From Gammaproteobacteria bacterium (GTDB taxonomy: Bacteria; Pseudomonadota; Gammaproteobacteria; HK1): a stretch of DNA of 6,346 nt. The translations under genes and the position numbers were made by a program. This document shows, one piece after another, positions 1 through 5,640 of this stretch (its first letter is position 1; each line of letters opens with the position of its first letter). The stretch covers positions 1 to 6,346 of the forward strand of contig JAJECB010000328.1 in NCBI GenBank assembly GCA_022822245.1. Direction: 5' to 3'. The notes beneath the pieces were generated by a model. That model made no database searches. It saw nothing but the letters and a program-made list of their open reading frames with translations, and was not told the DNA's origin.

Positions 1-839
1 TCGTCAACCACGGCATGGCGGAAGCGCTACGCATCGTGTCCGTCGAACGCGGGCATGACGCGCGCGAGTTCAGCCTGGTGGCGTTCGGGGGGGCCGGGCC
101 GGTCCATGCCGCGGCCCTCGCGGAGGAGCTCGACATCCCGGAAGTGATCGTCCCCCCCATCCCGGGCGGGTTCTCCGCCCTCGGGCTCGTCGCGACGGAT
201 CTGCGCCGCGACTGGTCGCACACGTTCTACAGCCCTCTCGCTTCGCTCGACCTCGGCGCCCTCAACCGGCGGCTCGAGGAGCTCGAAGGCGAGGCCGAAG
301 CCATGCTCCGAGGCACCGGGGTGCCGGAGGCGGACCGCGCGATCGAACGGGCCGCCGACTGCCGCTACACCAAGCAGGCCTACGAGCTCACCGTGCCCCT
401 CGCGGGCGGGACGGTGACCCGCGAGACCCTGGACGCCCTCGCCCGCGAGTTTCACGGCCAGCACCTGCGGACCTATGGCCACGAGAACCCGAGCGAGCCG
501 GTCCAGTTGGTGAACGTGCGGGTGACCGCGACGGGGCGGATCCCCCGGGTCGAGTTCCATGCCGACGCGGCCGGGGCCGCGGCGACGGGCGGGTCCGGGG
601 CAGGCGCGGCGGCCGCGGGCGGAAAGGCGCCGGCGGAACGGGAGGTATGGTTCGGCGAGCCGGTCTCGTGCCCGATCATCGGCCGCCACGACCTTGCCTC
701 CGGACCCCCGGGCGGCCCGGACGGCAACCGGACCGGGCCGTTCATCGTGGAAGAGATGGACTGCACGGTCGTGGTCCCGCCCGGCTGGCGCGCCCGGCTC
801 GACGAACGGGGATTCATCCTGATGACGAGGAGCGACTGA
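1..839 (+). CDS. hyuA: Hydantoinase A/oxoprolinase-family subunit, C-terminal part (5' end outside window)
   Basis: This is the C-terminal ~279 residues of an HyuA-type subunit; the family is usually near 700 residues, so more than half lies upstream. The frame is open from base 3, and the ATG at 15 is internal because family-like sequence (VNHG) precedes it. The motif SVERGHDAREFSLVAFGGAGP followed by HA is typical of the Hydantoinase_A domain, whose ASKHA-like fold handles ATP in ATP-dependent N-methylhydantoinases and 5-oxoprolinases. The C-terminal region keeps the family pattern VQLVNVRVTATGRIP and GPFIVEEMDCTVVVPPGW. Two stretches look inserted: an Ala/Gly-rich linker (about positions 563-630) and a Gly/Pro-rich loop (about 700-740). 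HyuA works with HyuB in the cytoplasm, and hyuB starts one base after this stop. The true substrate (hydantoin, oxoproline or another cyclic amide, or a carboxylase substrate) cannot be told from sequence. The family call is firm. Confidence 0.93.
   Translation, partial: VNHGMAEALRIVSVERGHDAREFSLVAFGGAGPVHAAALAEELDIPEVIVPPIPGGFSALGLVATDLRRDWSHTFYSPLASLDLGALNRRLEELEGEAEAMLRGTGVPEADRAIERAADCRYTKQAYELTVPLAGGTVTRETLDALAREFHGQHLRTYGHENPSEPVQLVNVRVTATGRIPRVEFHADAAGAAATGGSGAGAAAAGGKAPAEREVWFGEPVSCPIIGRHDLASGPPGGPDGNRTGPFIVEEMDCTVVVPPGWRARLDERGFILMTRSD
827..832 (+). promoter_or_regulatory. Ribosome binding site of hyuB
   Basis: GAGGAG lies 8 bases before the ATG at 841, inside the last codons of hyuA. 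It supports the 841 start and translational coupling of hyuA and hyuB. Confidence 0.75.
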
Positions 840-840
840 G

Positions 841-2667
841 ATGGGCGAGACCGACGTTCACTCCGGGGTTCACCCCGACCGCGGCCGGACCGGCTCCGGA
901 AACGGCCGGGACGGCGGCGCCGCGGCGCCCGCGGCCAGGACGGACGCGGCCACCTTCGAGGTCGTCAAGAACAGCCTCTACGCCGTCGCCGAGGAGATGA
1001 AGGTGGTGCTCGCGAAGACCGCCTACTCGCCCATCCTCAAGGTCGCGGGCGACTACTCGTGCGGGGTCTTCGACCCCGAGGGCAGCATGGTCGCGCAGGG
1101 GCCGGACCTTCCGATCCACCTCGGCTCGATGCCGGACGCGGTGCGGGCGGTGGTCCGCGCGTGGGACGACATCGAGCCGGGCGACGTCTTCATCCACAAC
1201 GACCCGTACTTCGGGGGATCGCACCTGCCGGACGTCAACGTCGTCTCGCCCGCCTTCGTCGACGGTTCCCTGCTCGGATTCTGCTGCGTGCGCGCCCACT
1301 GGCCGGACGTCGGCAGCGCCACCCCGGGCAGCTACGGCTCCGTGACCGACGTCTACGGCGAGGGGCTGCGCCTGCCGCCGGTGCGCATCCACCGGGCAGG
1401 TTCCGTGAACCGCGACGTGGAGGACCTCATCTTCACCAACGTCCGGACCCCGGACGAGCGCCGCGGCGATCTGCGCGCCCAGATCGCGGCCAACCGCCGG
1501 GCCTGCGACCGCCTCGCCACCCTCGCGGCCAAGCACGGGACCGCGAACCTGCGGCGCATCATGCAGGAGGTGATGGACTACTCCGAGGCGATGATGCGCG
1601 GACTCCTTCGCGAGATCCCGGACGGGGAAGGCTCGTTCGAGGACTTCTTCGACGGGGACGGGATCTTCGCCCACGGCGCGAACCAGGACGAGACGTTCGA
1701 CATCCGGCTCCGGGTCGTCAAGCGGGGCGACACCCTCACCGTCGATTTCACGGGCTCCGATCCCCAGGTGCCGGGACCGATGAACGCCCCGCTCTCGGTC
1801 ACCGCGTCGGGCGTGTTCACCGCGCTCAAGATGGCGATCGACTCCGCGAGCGTGGTGCCGCCGAACTCCGGCGCGTGGCGCCCCGTCGAAGTCCTCGCCC
1901 CGGAGGGGACGGTGGTGAACGCGCAGTTCCCCGCCCCGGTGGTGTACGCGAACCACGAGGTCTCGCACCGGGTGTGCGACATGGTGTTCGGCGCCCTCGC
2001 GTCCATCATTCCGGACCGGGTCATGGCCTGCTCCCAGGGAACGTCCGCGGTGCTCACCCTCGGCGGGGTGGACTACCGGACCGAAGAGCACTACGTCAGC
2101 TACGAGACGGTGAAGGGCGGGTTCGGCGCACGCCCCGATCGGGACGGGATCAGCGCCATCGCGAGCGGGATCTCCAACACGATGAACACCCCGGTGGAAG
2201 TCATCGAGATGAGCTTCCCGGTACGGGTGGAGAACTACGAGCTCCTCCCGGACTCGGGAGGGGCGGGCCGCTGGCGGGGCGGACTCGGCGCCCGGCGGAG
2301 CTGGCGGATCCTCGAGCGCGACTCGCGCGCGACGGTGTGCTGCGAGCGCACCAAGTCGCCCCCGTTCGGGATCGCGGGCGGGGCGGCGGGCGCGCCGGCC
2401 CGGATCTCGGTCGTCGAGCCCGACGGGACGGAGCGGGTCCTCAACAGCAAGGGCTCCTTCGACGCCCCGGCCGGATCCCTCGTGGTCTTCGACGTGCCGG
2501 GCTCGGGCGGCTACGGGCCGGCCTCGAAGCGGGAACCGGCCCGGCTTCGCGAGGACCTCGCCGACGGCTACGTCACCCCGGAGGGCGCCCGCCGCGACTA
2601 TGGCGTGACGAACCTCGAATCCCTCCTCCCGGGCGATGCGGGACCGGCGACGGCAAAGCCGGACTGA
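841..2667 (+). CDS. hyuB: Hydantoinase B/oxoprolinase-family subunit
   Basis: This complete 608-residue protein is of usual family length and partners HyuA in ATP-dependent opening of hydantoin or oxoproline-like rings; related subunits occur in acetone and acetophenone carboxylases. Family landmarks run in order: TFEVVKNSLYAVAEEM (38-53), KTAYSPILKVAGDYSCGVFD (59-78), HLGSMPDAV (93-101), NDPYFGGSHLPDVN (120-133), an HxxD motif H153/D156 that resembles the metal-binding motif of the carboxylase relatives, GEGLRLPPVRI (173-183), GGFGARPDRDG (426-436), NTMNTPVEVIE (446-456) and SGGAGRWRGGLG (472-483), with a Gly-rich end (GSGGYGP, 554-560). Residues 1-34 are a Gly/Ala/Arg-rich extension before the conserved start of the domain. 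The start at 841 has a good RBS; a start further in would remove only this extension. The gene is co-transcribed with hyuA. A 5-bp GC hairpin (2644-2648 with 2658-2662) in the last codons has no T tract. The substrate is unknown. Confidence 0.95.
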   Translation: MGETDVHSGVHPDRGRTGSGNGRDGGAAAPAARTDAATFEVVKNSLYAVAEEMKVVLAKTAYSPILKVAGDYSCGVFDPEGSMVAQGPDLPIHLGSMPDAVRAVVRAWDDIEPGDVFIHNDPYFGGSHLPDVNVVSPAFVDGSLLGFCCVRAHWPDVGSATPGSYGSVTDVYGEGLRLPPVRIHRAGSVNRDVEDLIFTNVRTPDERRGDLRAQIAANRRACDRLATLAAKHGTANLRRIMQEVMDYSEAMMRGLLREIPDGEGSFEDFFDGDGIFAHGANQDETFDIRLRVVKRGDTLTVDFTGSDPQVPGPMNAPLSVTASGVFTALKMAIDSASVVPPNSGAWRPVEVLAPEGTVVNAQFPAPVVYANHEVSHRVCDMVFGALASIIPDRVMACSQGTSAVLTLGGVDYRTEEHYVSYETVKGGFGARPDRDGISAIASGISNTMNTPVEVIEMSFPVRVENYELLPDSGGAGRWRGGLGARRSWRILERDSRATVCCERTKSPPFGIAGGAAGAPARISVVEPDGTERVLNSKGSFDAPAGSLVVFDVPGSGGYGPASKREPARLREDLADGYVTPEGARRDYGVTNLESLLPGDAGPATAKPD

Positions 2668-2777
2668 GACCGCTCTCGACGCGTCTCCGCTTCCCCGCTC
2701 GGCCGGACGGAAGGGTACGGCTCGTTCGTTCCGCGGGGATGCCTGCGGCAGGAAAGCAGATCCGGACGCCGCCCAGA
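2668..2777. other. Short intergenic gap between convergent genes
   Basis: The plus-strand hyu operon and the minus-strand nucleotidyltransferase gene converge on this gap. I see no T-tract hairpin on either strand. The only small stem is CCTG-CGG-CAGG at 2742-2752, too weak to call a terminator. Confidence 0.5.
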
Positions 2778-3365
2778 CTACGTTGAGCGGTGTCCGGCCT
2801 GGTCGCCCTGCACGGTGTTCAGCGTAGCCATGCGCGCATCGTCTTCGCCGACGCACTCGATCAGCCAGTGGCGAACGTAGGGCCAGTCCAAAGCCGTTTC
2901 CCCCGCCGCAACGATGTGTTCGATGTCGACGACGTCCTTGTGGCGGTGAAACAGAAGCTTCAGAACGATCAGGTCTTCGGGGGCAAGGATCGGCACGCGC
3001 GCTCCCAGCAGGCGGACCTCGCGCGTTCGCCGGGACACGCTGGCATGGAAGGGGATCGAGTTGAAGAACAGGTCCAGGCGGCAGCCGCGATGCCGGAGGA
3101 ACAGATCGCCCCGGGACGCGATGGCCGCAATCGCCTGACCGCGATCGAGGGCGACGCCGCCCGCCGAGAGGGCGTCAAGGGCTTCTCCCGGAGCGTCGGC
3201 ATCGACGAATACATTGAGGCCAACGTCCAGGGTCCCCCGGGGCTCCGCGTAGAAGCCGAGGGCCAGGGCGCCTCCGACGGCGTGCTCGATTCCCGCGGCG
3301 CGAAGGAGTCCGGAGACCTCCACCGCCAGCTCTGGCGGGGTCAGGTCCTGCGCCGCTCGCGCCAT
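2778..3365 (-). CDS. Nucleotidyltransferase-fold protein (MNT/AbiEii-like), active site altered
   Basis: The 195-residue protein has the layout of minimal nucleotidyltransferase-fold proteins, as seen in MNT antitoxins, AbiEii-type toxins and many uncharacterised relatives. The Gly-Gly helix motif is at 31-32 (HAVGGALALGFYAEPRGT). The strand carrying the first catalytic acid follows at 46-54 (LDVGLNVFV), the third acid is probably D98 in RLDLFF (97-101), and the usual tail APEDLIVLKLLFHR with KD is at 128-144. The typical second Asp, two residues after D47, is Gly49 (codon GGC, one base from GAC), so catalysis may be lost or changed. The start at 3365 has no clear RBS but overlaps the upstream gene's end by 25 bases, suggesting translational coupling. 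GC content is visibly lower than in the flanking genes (about 62% in one sampled 60-base stretch against about 75% in hyuB), hinting at separate origin. Role as half of a toxin-antitoxin-like pair is inference; no known partner domain is visible. Confidence 0.8.
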   Translation of the reverse strand: MARAAQDLTPPELAVEVSGLLRAAGIEHAVGGALALGFYAEPRGTLDVGLNVFVDADAPGEALDALSAGGVALDRGQAIAAIASRGDLFLRHRGCRLDLFFNSIPFHASVSRRTREVRLLGARVPILAPEDLIVLKLLFHRHKDVVDIEHIVAAGETALDWPYVRHWLIECVGEDDARMATLNTVQGDQAGHRST

Positions 3366-3592
3366 CGACGATTCAGCCGCGCCCAGAGCATAGGATAGTC
3401 CGGCGCGGGCGGCTCCTGGCGAAAACGCACGGATTCACCGTCGGGGCGCGCATCCAGAATCTGGGACGCTCCGAGGCAGGCCCGGTACAGCGCATCGCCG
3501 CGCTCCGCGTCCGCAGGAGACGCCCCCTCGATCTCGCGATCGGCCGCGCCCATCAGACGCCGAAGTCGCTCATCGGTGGAGAGCTCCTTCAT
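3341..3592 (-). CDS. Small hypothetical protein (83 aa) paired with the nucleotidyltransferase gene
   Basis: I do not recognise the family. The protein is 83 residues, charged and soluble, with no signal peptide or membrane segment. Residues 4-48 (LSTDERLRRLMGAADREIEG onward) look helical, and the end (LWARLNRRWRERRRT, 69-83) is strongly basic. It reads MKELSTDERL at the start. The ATG at 3592 was chosen because upstream codons encode low-complexity sequence (GGGGGNCAILAS). No clear Shine-Dalgarno is visible; a TATCCT hexamer on this strand ends 8 bases before the ATG, which would fit a nearly leaderless transcript. Its stop lies 25 bases inside the following nucleotidyltransferase gene, and the two form a compact two-gene unit. 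The pairing of a small helical protein ahead of a nucleotidyltransferase-fold gene resembles toxin-antitoxin organisation, but no known antitoxin DNA-binding fold can be named. Confidence 0.68.
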   Translation of the reverse strand: MKELSTDERLRRLMGAADREIEGASPADAERGDALYRACLGASQILDARPDGESVRFRQEPPAPDYPMLWARLNRRWRERRRT

Positions 3593-3639
3593 GGAAGCGA
3601 GGATAGCGCAGTTTCCGCCCCCGCCTCGCCGCGGGTTGG

Positions 3640-3683
3640 CCGGAAGGTCATCGAAGAACCGTCTTCTCGACCAATGATTCCGG
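3640..3683. repeat. Compound imperfect hairpin
   Basis: CCGGAA (3640-3645) pairs with TTCCGG (3678-3683), GGTC (3646-3649) with GACC (3669-3672), and GAAGA (3653-3657) with TCTTC (3662-3666) around the four-base loop ACCG. A 5-base bulge and a 3x2 internal loop separate the stems, giving 15 base pairs in 44 bases. No T tract follows on either strand, so a simple intrinsic terminator is unlikely. It may be an operator, a structured leader or chance. Confidence 0.4.
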
Positions 3684-3835
3684 ATAGGATCGGTGCCCGC
3701 CGCGCCGGGAGGGTTCGTGCCTGCGGCGAGGTGATGCGGGACACGCCGGCGGCGGCCGTCTCGTCCGGAGGGAGGCGGTCCGGTCCGGTCGGGGCGGGGG
3801 GTTTCCGCTCCGGATAGCTTGGCGGGCTGCACGCT

Positions 3836-3847
3836 CACGGGCCCGTG
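3836..3847. promoter_or_regulatory. 12-bp perfect palindrome, possible operator
   Basis: CACGGGCCCGTG is a perfect palindrome centred about 73 bases upstream of the transporter ATG. The position would suit a dimeric regulator, but short GC palindromes arise easily in DNA of this composition. Confidence 0.25.
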
Positions 3848-3914
3848 CCGCGGAAGCCGGACGGCACTCCCGGCTCGGACGGTGCGCCCGAGACACCGCG
3901 GGATACGGGACCAT

Positions 3915-4787
3915 ATGGGGAACACGAGACTCCGGGCGATCGGATTCCAGTGCCTTTCCGTCGCCTTCATCGCGGTCGTCGACACATCCGCCAAGTACCT
4001 GACGGACGACCTGCACCCGGTCCAGATCGTCTGGGGGTACTCGACGGCCATCTTCCTTCACATCGCGCTGTTCGCGGCGTGGCGCGCGGCGTGCGGTCCC
4101 GTTCCCTTCCGCACCCTCGTCCGCACGCGGCGACCCGTCCTGCAGCTCGCGCGCGCGGGGCTCCTCGTCATCACCATCTGTCTCCTCTTCGCGGGCTTCG
4201 TCTGGCTGCCGATCGCGGAGGCGACGGTGCTCAACTTCATGGCTCCCATCTTCGTCGCCCTGCTCTCGGCCCCCCTCCTCGGCGAGCGGGTCGACGCGCA
4301 CCGATGGCTCGCGGTGGCGGCCGGATTCGCCGGCGTCATCGTCATCGTGCGCCCGGGGAGCGGGATCGCGCACTTCGCGGCGCTCTTCCCGCTCGCCTCC
4401 GCGCTCTCGTTCGCGGGATTCCAGCTCATGACCCGGATCGTCTCGCGCACCGACTCGACCCTCGCCACCGTGTTCCACACCGGGGCCGGAACCTGCCTGT
4501 GGTCGAGCCTCATCGTCCCCTTCGTCTGGACGCCGATGTCGGGCCGTCAATGGCTCGGGTTCGTCGTGCTCGGCACCCTCGGCACGTGCGCGCACATCTG
4601 CCTCGTCCGCGCCTTCACCCTGGCTCCGGCCGCCCTCGTGTCCCCGTTCACCTACACGAAGCTCCTCTGGGTCACCATCCTCGGGTTCTTCGTGTTCGGT
4701 GATCTTCCCGGCGCGAACACCCTGGCCGGAAGCGCGCTCATCGTCGCGGGCGGCCTCTACGTGGTCCACCGGGAGCGCCGCGCCTGA
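3915..4787 (+). CDS. EamA/DMT-family membrane transporter
   Basis: The 290-residue protein has the length and two-repeat organisation of drug/metabolite transporters, with about ten hydrophobic segments. The first EamA-type repeat spans about 8-146 and the second about 152-285. The signature loop and helix at the end of each half are clear: PIAEATVLNFMAPIFVALLS followed by APLLGERV (99-126), and LAPAALVSPFTYTKLLWVTI followed by LGFFVFGDLP (236-265). Such proteins move small metabolites, often as exporters, across the inner membrane; the substrate cannot be predicted. The ATG at 3915 is chosen because the frame upstream, from a TTG at 3819, encodes a Cys/Arg/Pro-rich stretch unlike a transporter start and would place it before TM1. 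The RBS is weak (GGGA at about 3907-3910). The stop shares its last base with the next gene's ATG (TGATG), so the two are surely co-translated. Confidence 0.9.
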   Translation: MGNTRLRAIGFQCLSVAFIAVVDTSAKYLTDDLHPVQIVWGYSTAIFLHIALFAAWRAACGPVPFRTLVRTRRPVLQLARAGLLVITICLLFAGFVWLPIAEATVLNFMAPIFVALLSAPLLGERVDAHRWLAVAAGFAGVIVIVRPGSGIAHFAALFPLASALSFAGFQLMTRIVSRTDSTLATVFHTGAGTCLWSSLIVPFVWTPMSGRQWLGFVVLGTLGTCAHICLVRAFTLAPAALVSPFTYTKLLWVTILGFFVFGDLPGANTLAGSALIVAGGLYVVHRERRA

Positions 4788-5482
4788 TGGCCGTGCTCGA
4801 CCGGATCGCCCTCGAGCCCGCGGCGGCGGCGAAGGCGCTCCGCGAGGGCGCTCCCGAAGTGTCACGGATCTGGGACGCCCTCGCGGCCGGGGACCTCGAC
4901 GCGGTCTGCATCGGTCGCGCGGCGCGGCCGCCGTCCGCCTCGTCCGGGCCGCGATGCCTGCTGCCCGGCTCGTTCAATCCGGTCCACGAGGGACACCGGC
5001 GGATGCTCGCGACGGGCGCCGCCCGCCTCGGCGCCGGCATCAGCACCGGCGCCGTGTTCGAGCTCGCCATCGCGAATCCGGACAAACCGCCCCTTTCTCC
5101 CGAGGACGCCGCGGCGCGGCTCGCCGGATTCGTGGGCGACGAGGCGGTGTGGCTCACCCGCGCGCCGACCTTCCCGGAGAAGGCGCGGATCTTTCCCGGG
5201 GCGACCTTCGCGGTGGGGGTGGACACGATCGCGCGCATCGCGGAGCCCCGCTACTACGGCGGCCCGGGGGGCCTCGCGAGGGCGATCGCCCTCCTCGGCC
5301 GGTGCCGGTTCCTCGTGTTCGGCCGCCGGGCCGGCACGGGCTTCGCGACCCTCGCGTCGACCGCCCTCCCCGAGGCGCTCCGCGCCCTTTGCGACGGCGT
5401 GTCCGAAGCCGAGTTCCGGGCCGACATCTCGTCCACCGAGCTTCGCCAAACCCGGGACCGAGGGGAAATGGGGCCGGAGTGA
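4787..5482 (+). CDS. NMNAT/cytidylyltransferase-like nucleotidyltransferase
   Basis: The 231-residue protein carries the HIGH-superfamily nucleotidyltransferase motifs: LLPGSFNPVHEGH (58-70), with HEGH as the HxGH nucleotide-binding motif, and DISSTELR (213-220), the usual C-terminal ISSTxxR motif. Between them are FELAIANPDKPPL (91-103), TRAPTFPEKARIFPG (124-138), GVDT (144-147) and RYYGG (155-159). These fit an uncharacterised branch of nucleotidyltransferase-like proteins more than canonical NadD or CoaD. It probably transfers a nucleotide from NTP to a phosphorylated small molecule; the substrate is unknown. Residues 1-55 precede the fold and hold helical, Ala-rich sequence with no named domain. 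As I recall, some relatives carry a CinA-like domain at this place; this N-terminus is too short for one. The start overlaps the transporter stop; GGGAG sits 11 bases upstream. The last five codons and the stop lie inside a repeat element, so the native C-terminus may have been replaced soon after the ISSTELR motif. Confidence 0.85.
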   Translation: MAVLDRIALEPAAAAKALREGAPEVSRIWDALAAGDLDAVCIGRAARPPSASSGPRCLLPGSFNPVHEGHRRMLATGAARLGAGISTGAVFELAIANPDKPPLSPEDAAARLAGFVGDEAVWLTRAPTFPEKARIFPGATFAVGVDTIARIAEPRYYGGPGGLARAIALLGRCRFLVFGRRAGTGFATLASTALPEALRALCDGVSEAEFRADISSTELRQTRDRGEMGPE

Positions 5483-5565
5483 GTTTTCTGAGCCGGGAAT
5501 CCACTCTCGCCCAATCTCCGGAACCGAAAGTCCACTCCGACCCCACTTCCCCGACCCCATTCTTC
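5465..5565. repeat. Degenerate palindromic (REP/MITE-like) repeat element
   Basis: Left arm 5465-5488 and the reverse complement of 5526-5549 match at 19 of 24 positions, sharing GAA-TGGGG-CGGAGTG-TTTC. Inside and after the right arm, related pieces recur in direct orientation: TCCACTC at 5500-5506 and 5531-5537, and CCGACCCCA at 5537-5545 and 5551-5559. The pattern GGGGTCGGAGTG with a T-rich flank looks like interspersed extragenic palindromes of the REP/MITE type, often mobilised by Y1 (RAYT) transposases elsewhere in the genome. No transposase is in this window. The left arm overlaps the end of the preceding gene. Family identity is from pattern memory only; the inverted repeat itself is directly visible. 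Confidence 0.7.
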
Positions 5566-5573
5566 GGCCCGGC

Positions 5574-5579
5574 TAGAAT
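5574..5579 (+). promoter_or_regulatory. Candidate -10 box for the aminotransferase gene
   Basis: TAGAAT matches the sigma-70 -10 consensus at most positions and stands out in this GC-rich gap, 61 bases before the ATG. No good -35 hexamer lies 16-18 bases upstream; that space is taken by the repeat element. Suggestive only. Confidence 0.3.
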
Positions 5580-5628
5580 CGGGCGCGGAGTCGGCGGGCC
5601 GCCCGCGCCAGCCGCTCCATCCCTTCCG

Positions 5629-5634
5629 AAGGAG
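5629..5634 (+). promoter_or_regulatory. Ribosome binding site of the aminotransferase gene
   Basis: AAGGAG is the strongest Shine-Dalgarno in the window, with 6 bases to the ATG at 5641. It fixes that start. Confidence 0.85.
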
Positions 5635-5640
5635 AACGAA

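Larger units (their letters stand above)
3593..3914. other. Divergent intergenic region, no convincing gene
   Basis: These 322 bases separate the minus-strand small gene from the plus-strand transporter gene and should hold both promoters. The half near the small gene includes an AT-richer patch with a compound hairpin (3640-3683), and the half near the transporter holds a 12-bp palindrome (3836-3847). Possible -10-like hexamers are TATCCT on the minus strand (3605-3600) and TAGGAT on the plus strand (3685-3690). Neither has a recognisable -35 box. No RNA gene or transposon end is seen. Confidence 0.6.

Noticed and set aside
1..2667. Naming the hyuAB pair 5-oxoprolinase or acetone carboxylase
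   Set aside because: The subfamilies share the visible motifs; substrate cannot be assigned from a partial A subunit without a phylogeny.
2742..2752. CCTG-CGG-CAGG hairpin as terminator of hyuB
   Set aside because: The stem is four base pairs and no T tract follows on either strand.
814..2856. A 680-codon open frame on the minus strand opposite hyuB
   Set aside because: It is antisense to a gene with clear family motifs, is extremely Arg/His/Asp/Val-rich, and arises because stops are rare in such GC-rich DNA.
3734..3817. A 27-codon plus-strand frame in the intergenic region
   Set aside because: GAGG is only 2 bases from the ATG, the peptide is Gly/Ser/Arg-rich, and nothing supports a real product.
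3819..3914. An upstream TTG start that would add 32 residues to the transporter
   Set aside because: The extra residues are Cys/Arg/Pro-rich and not like a DMT N-terminus; the ATG at 3915 lies just before the first membrane segment.
3593..4051. Extension of the small minus-strand gene to 236 codons
   Set aside because: It would run across the divergent region and into the transporter gene on the other strand, and the added residues are low-complexity.
5465..5565. Reading the repeat as a CRISPR array or complete insertion sequence
   Set aside because: The pieces are inverted and degenerate without regular spacers, and there is no transposase gene in the element.
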